A stretch of DNA of 8,176 nt from an uncultured Megamonas sp. Its GTDB lineage: Bacteria > Bacillota > Negativicutes > Selenomonadales > Selenomonadaceae. Each line of letters starts with the position of its first letter. Position 1 is the stretch's first letter. The translations under genes and the position numbers were made by a program. Shown here in pieces: positions 4,737-8,176 of this stretch. Location: the NCBI GenBank assembly GCA_900554895.1, contig USIX01000100.1:1-8176 (forward strand), read 5' to 3'. The notes beneath the pieces were generated by a model. That model was given only the letters and a program-made list of their open reading frames with translations, was not told the DNA's origin and did not search any database.

Positions 4737-4943
4737 TTGACATTTATAAAATGTGATAAACGAAAATGTTTCTATAATGCTGAAGGAATTTGCGAGCATC
4801 GTAAAATCATATTGAAGTACGGCAAGTGTATGAGCTTCACACGGGATAAACCGTTCACGATGAAAGACCTTGTACATTACCGCTGTTCCTGCCATAAAGA
4901 AAACGGCAAGTACAAAAACAATCAGGGGAGAGTTTTCAAATAG
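4737..4943 (+). CDS. Cys-rich small phage protein (DUF1540-like pattern)
   Basis: 68 residues from a probable TTG start. GAAGGTG (4725-4731) lies at normal distance, and the frame upstream of it belongs to the toxin stub and terminator. Cysteines at 6, 11, 19 and 31 in FIKCDKRKCFYNAEGICEH...GKCMSF give the spacing C-x4-C-x7-C-x11-C. That pattern resembles short metal-binding DUF1540-type proteins, where Y/N-x-x-G-x-C precedes the third Cys. A second group, C50-S-C52-H53, sits near the C-terminus, followed by a basic tail. It is likely a small cytoplasmic metal-binding protein of unknown role encoded just before TerS. The alternative start at 4644 would fuse it to the toxin stub across a strong terminator, which I reject. 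Confidence is moderate because the start is inferred. Confidence 0.6.
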   Translation: MTFIKCDKRKCFYNAEGICEHRKIILKYGKCMSFTRDKPFTMKDLVHYRCSCHKENGKYKNNQGRVFK

Positions 4944-4971
4944 CAAGCCGCAAATCAGGTGGTGAGGAGGA

Positions 4972-5667
4972 ATGGCTTATGATGAAAACGTAAGAAAAAA
5001 AGTAAAAAAATTATACGAAAAAGGTACAAAATATAAAGAGATTTTTGAGCAGTTGAAAATACCGGCAAAGACCGTTAAACAATGGGCTGATAAGTATAAA
5101 TGGATACGGCAAAAAGGTACAAAAAAATCATCTCAAACAAAACAACCTAAACAGATAAAAAGTAATCTGGGCGGCGCTCCAGAAAAAAATACCAACGCTG
5201 TTAAACACGGTTTGTTTTCCAAATACTTACCGGCGGAAACGCTGGAACTTGTCGGCAATATTGAAAAGATGTCGCCACTGGACATTCTTTGGGAGAATAT
5301 TTGTTTGAAGTACGCGGCAATTATCCGCTCACAGAAAATAATGTTTGTGGAAAACGCCGACGATTACACGAAAAGAATAACGCTGGAGGGCGAAGAAAGC
5401 CTTGTATTTCAGTATACGGAAGCCTACGAAAAGCAGGCTTCCTTTTTAATTGCGCAGTCGCGGGCAATGGGTACGCTTATGAGTCTTATTAAGCAATATG
5501 ATGAACTTTGCCGCTCATCGCTTGCAACCGATGAACAGCGACTTAGAATTGAAAAACTCAAAGCGGAAATCGCCAAAACACGTGAGAGCGACAATCTGGC
5601 AAAAGTTGAAATTGTGGACAATGTACCAAACATAGAGGTGAAAACAGGTGCAGACGAATTTGAATGA
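4972..5667 (+). CDS. terS: Phage terminase small subunit (TerS, PBSX/YqaS-type)
   Basis: 231 residues from ATG 4972. AGGTGG (4957-4962) is at good distance, and a second GGAGG directly abuts the ATG. TerS recognises the packaging site on phage DNA and delivers it to TerL. Residues 1-45 form a helix-turn-helix typical of PBSX-like TerS (VRKKVKKLYEKGTKYKEIFE, then IPAKTVKQWADKYKW). Residues 46-65 are a basic linker. GGAPEKNTNAVKHGLFSKYL at about 66-85 is the hallmark of this family. The central part (95-180) is helical and makes the oligomer ring. The C-terminal acidic tail (about 205-231) would contact TerL. The last 20 nt overlap the TerL start, so translation is probably coupled. Confidence 0.88.
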   Translation: MAYDENVRKKVKKLYEKGTKYKEIFEQLKIPAKTVKQWADKYKWIRQKGTKKSSQTKQPKQIKSNLGGAPEKNTNAVKHGLFSKYLPAETLELVGNIEKMSPLDILWENICLKYAAIIRSQKIMFVENADDYTKRITLEGEESLVFQYTEAYEKQASFLIAQSRAMGTLMSLIKQYDELCRSSLATDEQRLRIEKLKAEIAKTRESDNLAKVEIVDNVPNIEVKTGADEFE

Positions 5668-6910
5668 GCTGATTGCGCCGGTATTTTACAGACTGCATCA
5701 TCAGATAAAAAACCATAAATACACACATTACTGGCTGCGCGGTGGACGCGGCAGTACAAAATCTTCGTTTATTAGCCTTGAAATAATCACGGGCATGATG
5801 AAAAATCCTGACTACAATGCGATTGTTTTCCGCAAAGTTGGCCACTATTTAAAAGAAAGTGTATTTGAGCAGTTAATCTGGGCGGTAGATAAATTAAATG
5901 TGGCGGATTTCTGGCGGATAAATCTTTCCCCGCTGGGACTTACGTACAAGCCGACAGGGCAACGCATTATTTTCCGCGGGTGCGACGACCCGAAAAAAAC
6001 AAAATCGGTGAAACTCCGCAAAGGCTATTTTGCCTATTGCTGGTATGAGGAACTAGACGAGTTCACGGGCATGAATGAAATAGACACGCTCAATCAGTCT
6101 GTACTGCGCGGCGGTGATAAGTTCTGGGTTTTCTACTCATACAATCCGCCAAAGAGTAAAAACGCATGGGTAAACTACGAGGCAACCAATCCGCGCCCTG
6201 ATAAAATCGTTCATACTTCCTGCTATCTTGATGTGCCGAAAGCGTGGCTCGGTGAACAGTTTTTGATTGAAGCGCAGACGTGCCGTGAATGTAATTATAA
6301 AAAATATCTGCACCAGTTTATCGGCAAGGCAATCGGCACCGGCGGCAACGTATTTGAAAACGTGGAAGAAAAAATTATTACCGATGAAATGATTGAAGGT
6401 TTTAAACTTGTACGGCACGGCGTGGATTTTGGCTTTTCTATCGACCCTCTGGCGTATATTTCAGGAAGTTTCGACAGTAAACATCATGATTTGTATTTAT
6501 TTGCCGAGATATACGAGCAGAAGCTTGTGGATAGGGAAGCGTGCGACAGGATAAAAGCCAAAGTGGACAAGTTTCAAGGCTATGTATTAAAGGCTGACAG
6601 TGCCGAGCCGAAGACGATAACAACATACCGCAGGTACGGGCTGAATATCTTCGGTGCGAAGAAAAGCCGCGACAGTGTGAATTACGGTATAAAATGGCTT
6701 CAGGGCTTAAATCATATATACATCGACCGCCGCCGCTGCCCGAATACATACCGTGAGCTTATCAATTATGAATATGAACGTAACAAGGACGGCGAATTTG
6801 TTTCCGCATATCCGGACAAAAACAATCATGCATTGGACGCAATCCGCTATGCGTTTGAAGCGGATATGCCGGCACAGAATAAAATTACGCCGATACGTGT
6901 AAATTACTAA
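5648..6910 (+). CDS. terL: Phage terminase large subunit (TerL)
   Basis: 420 residues from GTG 5648, supported by GAGGTG (5635-5640) 7 nt upstream. TerL is the packaging motor ATPase and headful/cos-cutting nuclease. Walker A is GGRGSTKSS at residues 32-40. Walker B with its catalytic carboxylates is CWYEELDEF (Trp132 to Phe139, Glu134/Glu135). The coupling region includes FYSYNPPKSKNAWV. The RNase H-like nuclease carries its three acidic residues at Asp260 (GVDFGFSIDP), Asp317 (KADSAEP) and Asp397 (NNHALDAIRYA). All motifs are present and in order, and the length is normal for the PBSX/Terminase_3 group, so it should be active. It overlaps TerS and is followed after 15 nt by the portal gene. 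Confidence 0.95.
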   Translation: MQTNLNELIAPVFYRLHHQIKNHKYTHYWLRGGRGSTKSSFISLEIITGMMKNPDYNAIVFRKVGHYLKESVFEQLIWAVDKLNVADFWRINLSPLGLTYKPTGQRIIFRGCDDPKKTKSVKLRKGYFAYCWYEELDEFTGMNEIDTLNQSVLRGGDKFWVFYSYNPPKSKNAWVNYEATNPRPDKIVHTSCYLDVPKAWLGEQFLIEAQTCRECNYKKYLHQFIGKAIGTGGNVFENVEEKIITDEMIEGFKLVRHGVDFGFSIDPLAYISGSFDSKHHDLYLFAEIYEQKLVDREACDRIKAKVDKFQGYVLKADSAEPKTITTYRRYGLNIFGAKKSRDSVNYGIKWLQGLNHIYIDRRRCPNTYRELINYEYERNKDGEFVSAYPDKNNHALDAIRYAFEADMPAQNKITPIRVNY

Positions 6911-6925
6911 ACAAGAGGTGAGATT

Positions 6926-8176
6926 TTGCTAACATACGATTATGACCTTATTTATAACGCCTATTACGGCACAAACGGCTTCAGTAATGGCGGCTACCTT
7001 ATAAAGCATAAGCGTGAAACGGATGAGGATTATGCTACAAGGCAGGAAAATGCCTATTATCTGAACTACTTTGCACCGATTACCAATTCACTCGTTACGC
7101 CAATATTCAAAAAACCTGCAACACGCGACTGGAACAGCGCGAAAAACTTTATGAAATTGTTCGTGCAAGATATCGACGGCAACAAGACGACAATCGGTGA
7201 ATTTATGAAACGAGCGGCACTGAAAGCTAAGCTGTACGGCTCGTGTTTTATTGTAGTGGATAATTTTTCAACGTATCAAGAAGATGAAACTGTGGCGGAT
7301 GTGTTAAAAAGCCGTAAAATACCATATGCCTTCTGTCTTACGCCGCAACAGATTATCTCCTATGAAGCGGATAAAATCGGCATTATAACCTCGATTGATT
7401 TTCAGGACATAAAGCAGATTAATTCCGATGCCGGTAAATATTATGCTATGCACTTTGATAGAACATCATGGAAAAGATATGATGATAAAAATATCTACGA
7501 AACAGGGACGCATAATCTCGGCAGAGTACCGGTAACGGTTTTAACCTGCAAACAGCTTGAAGATATGACGCTTACACCGCCGCCGGAACTTTTACCACTG
7601 GCAAAGGTGGCAAAAGCCATATACAATACATCAAGCTGGCTTATGGAAATTTTTCGCAGCGTAACATTTCCACTTTTAACTATTCCGAGTTTAGATGCCA
7701 AAAACATTGTAATCGGCAACAACAATGCTCTTGGATATGAGCCGGAGTATTCACACGAGCCGAATTTCATCGCGCCGCCGTCTGACCCGGCAAATGTCTT
7801 AAAAGAGCATATACTCGACCTTGTGCAGGAAATGTACCGCATGGCGGGGCTGAGCTTCGTTACGGGTACGAAAACGGATACGAGTGGCGTGTCTAAACAG
7901 TGGGATTTTGAACGGCTCAATCAGCAGCTTGCCGATTTTGCCCAAAATATCCAGCGTGCTGAAGCCGACTTGATAAATATTTTCTCACTGTGGATTAATC
8001 AGCCGATTGAATACAATGTGTCTTATCCGAATGATTTCAACATCTCCGATATCGCTTATGAGTTAGAAAACGCACAGGCGATTTTGGATTTAAACCTTTC
8101 CGATGAACTTAGAGAAGACGTGCTTAAAAAGGTTCTGACCGTATGCTTTCCGGATATGGATGCGCTGCGTTTTGAT
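6926..8176 (+). CDS. Phage portal protein, 3' end beyond window (partial)
   Basis: 417 codons are open to the right edge with no stop. The start is TTG 6926; GAGGTGA (6915-6921) precedes it by a few nt and no ATG is available before the conserved N-terminus. Position directly after TerL is where portals lie, and the content fits. It has an alpha/beta N-terminal region rich in Tyr/Asn, a central part with KRAALKAKLYGSCFIVVD at about 94-111, and the run SGVSKQWDFERLNQQLADF at residues 320-338, in a long helix. That run resembles the stem/crown helix region of SPP1-like and DUF4055-type portals. Twelve copies would form the DNA entry ring of the capsid. Family level (portal) is quite sure, subgroup less so. 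The missing C-terminus is outside the window, not a truncation. Confidence 0.82.
   Translation, partial: MLTYDYDLIYNAYYGTNGFSNGGYLIKHKRETDEDYATRQENAYYLNYFAPITNSLVTPIFKKPATRDWNSAKNFMKLFVQDIDGNKTTIGEFMKRAALKAKLYGSCFIVVDNFSTYQEDETVADVLKSRKIPYAFCLTPQQIISYEADKIGIITSIDFQDIKQINSDAGKYYAMHFDRTSWKRYDDKNIYETGTHNLGRVPVTVLTCKQLEDMTLTPPPELLPLAKVAKAIYNTSSWLMEIFRSVTFPLLTIPSLDAKNIVIGNNNALGYEPEYSHEPNFIAPPSDPANVLKEHILDLVQEMYRMAGLSFVTGTKTDTSGVSKQWDFERLNQQLADFAQNIQRAEADLINIFSLWINQPIEYNVSYPNDFNISDIAYELENAQAILDLNLSDELREDVLKKVLTVCFPDMDALRFD

Noticed and set aside
4737..4778. Promoter TTGACA (4737-4742) with TATAAT (4773-4778)
   Set aside because: The spacing is 30 nt, far outside the 16-18 nt range, and both lie within the Cys-rich coding frame.
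4647..4943. A single fused protein of 99 residues
   Set aside because: A strong terminator lies within it and its two parts have unrelated character. It is split into a toxin stub and a TTG-started Cys-rich gene.
5424..5845. Leftward open frames opposite TerS/TerL
   Set aside because: They are antisense shadows of two well-identified terminase genes.
7495..7920. Leftward 141-codon open frame opposite the portal gene
   Set aside because: The plus-strand frame is open throughout, continues to the window edge and has portal features. The minus frame is a shadow.

Overview
The window is a piece of a tailed bacteriophage or prophage from a low-GC Gram-positive-type host (Bacillota; a Negativicutes or Clostridia gut bacterium is my guess, not something the sequence proves). 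Reasons: genes packed on one strand with strong GGAGG-type ribosome sites and GTG/TTG starts; a RecU-type resolvase and a RinA/ArpU-like late regulator as in Gram-positive phages; and a PBSX-type small terminase, large terminase and portal in the canonical order. The window ends inside the portal gene.

Layout. Bases 1-429 are AT-rich and hold no convincing gene. They carry a (CTGT)9.5 microsatellite at the left edge, two leftward promoter-like sequences and a weak hairpin just before the first gene. Bases 430-786 encode a short membrane-anchored protein that looks like the front of an alpha/beta-hydrolase-type protein with an unrelated tail. Bases 808-4292 are a compact early/middle operon: two small proteins (one with a zinc-binding knuckle), a ParB-N-domain protein, an unrecognised 160-residue protein, a 45-residue membrane miniprotein, a RecU-like Holliday junction resolvase and a late-transcription regulator.

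Bases 4293-4736 form the early-to-late switch region and are the most unusual part. A near-consensus promoter is followed within about 80 nt by a strong intrinsic terminator. Next come three direct repeats at exactly 11-bp spacing that overlap a second promoter, and then a collapsed RelB/DinJ-YafQ type toxin-antitoxin cassette: a 55-residue antitoxin that has lost the middle of its fold and about 14 codons of toxin. A second strong terminator ends it. The late genes follow: a Cys-rich small protein (probable TTG start), TerS, TerL overlapping it by 20 nt, and a TTG-started portal protein open at the right edge.

How it works together (inference). The ParB-like and RecU proteins serve phage DNA maintenance and recombination. 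The RinA/ArpU-like protein switches on the late operon from the intergenic region next to it. TerS and TerL then package DNA through the portal. Two intrinsic terminators lie between the visible promoters and the packaging genes, so late expression needs either read-through/antitermination or a promoter I cannot see. The most interesting signals are this promoter-terminator architecture, the 11-bp repeat array, the eroded toxin-antitoxin pair, and a 13-bp palindrome repeated at the same place before two ribosome binding sites.
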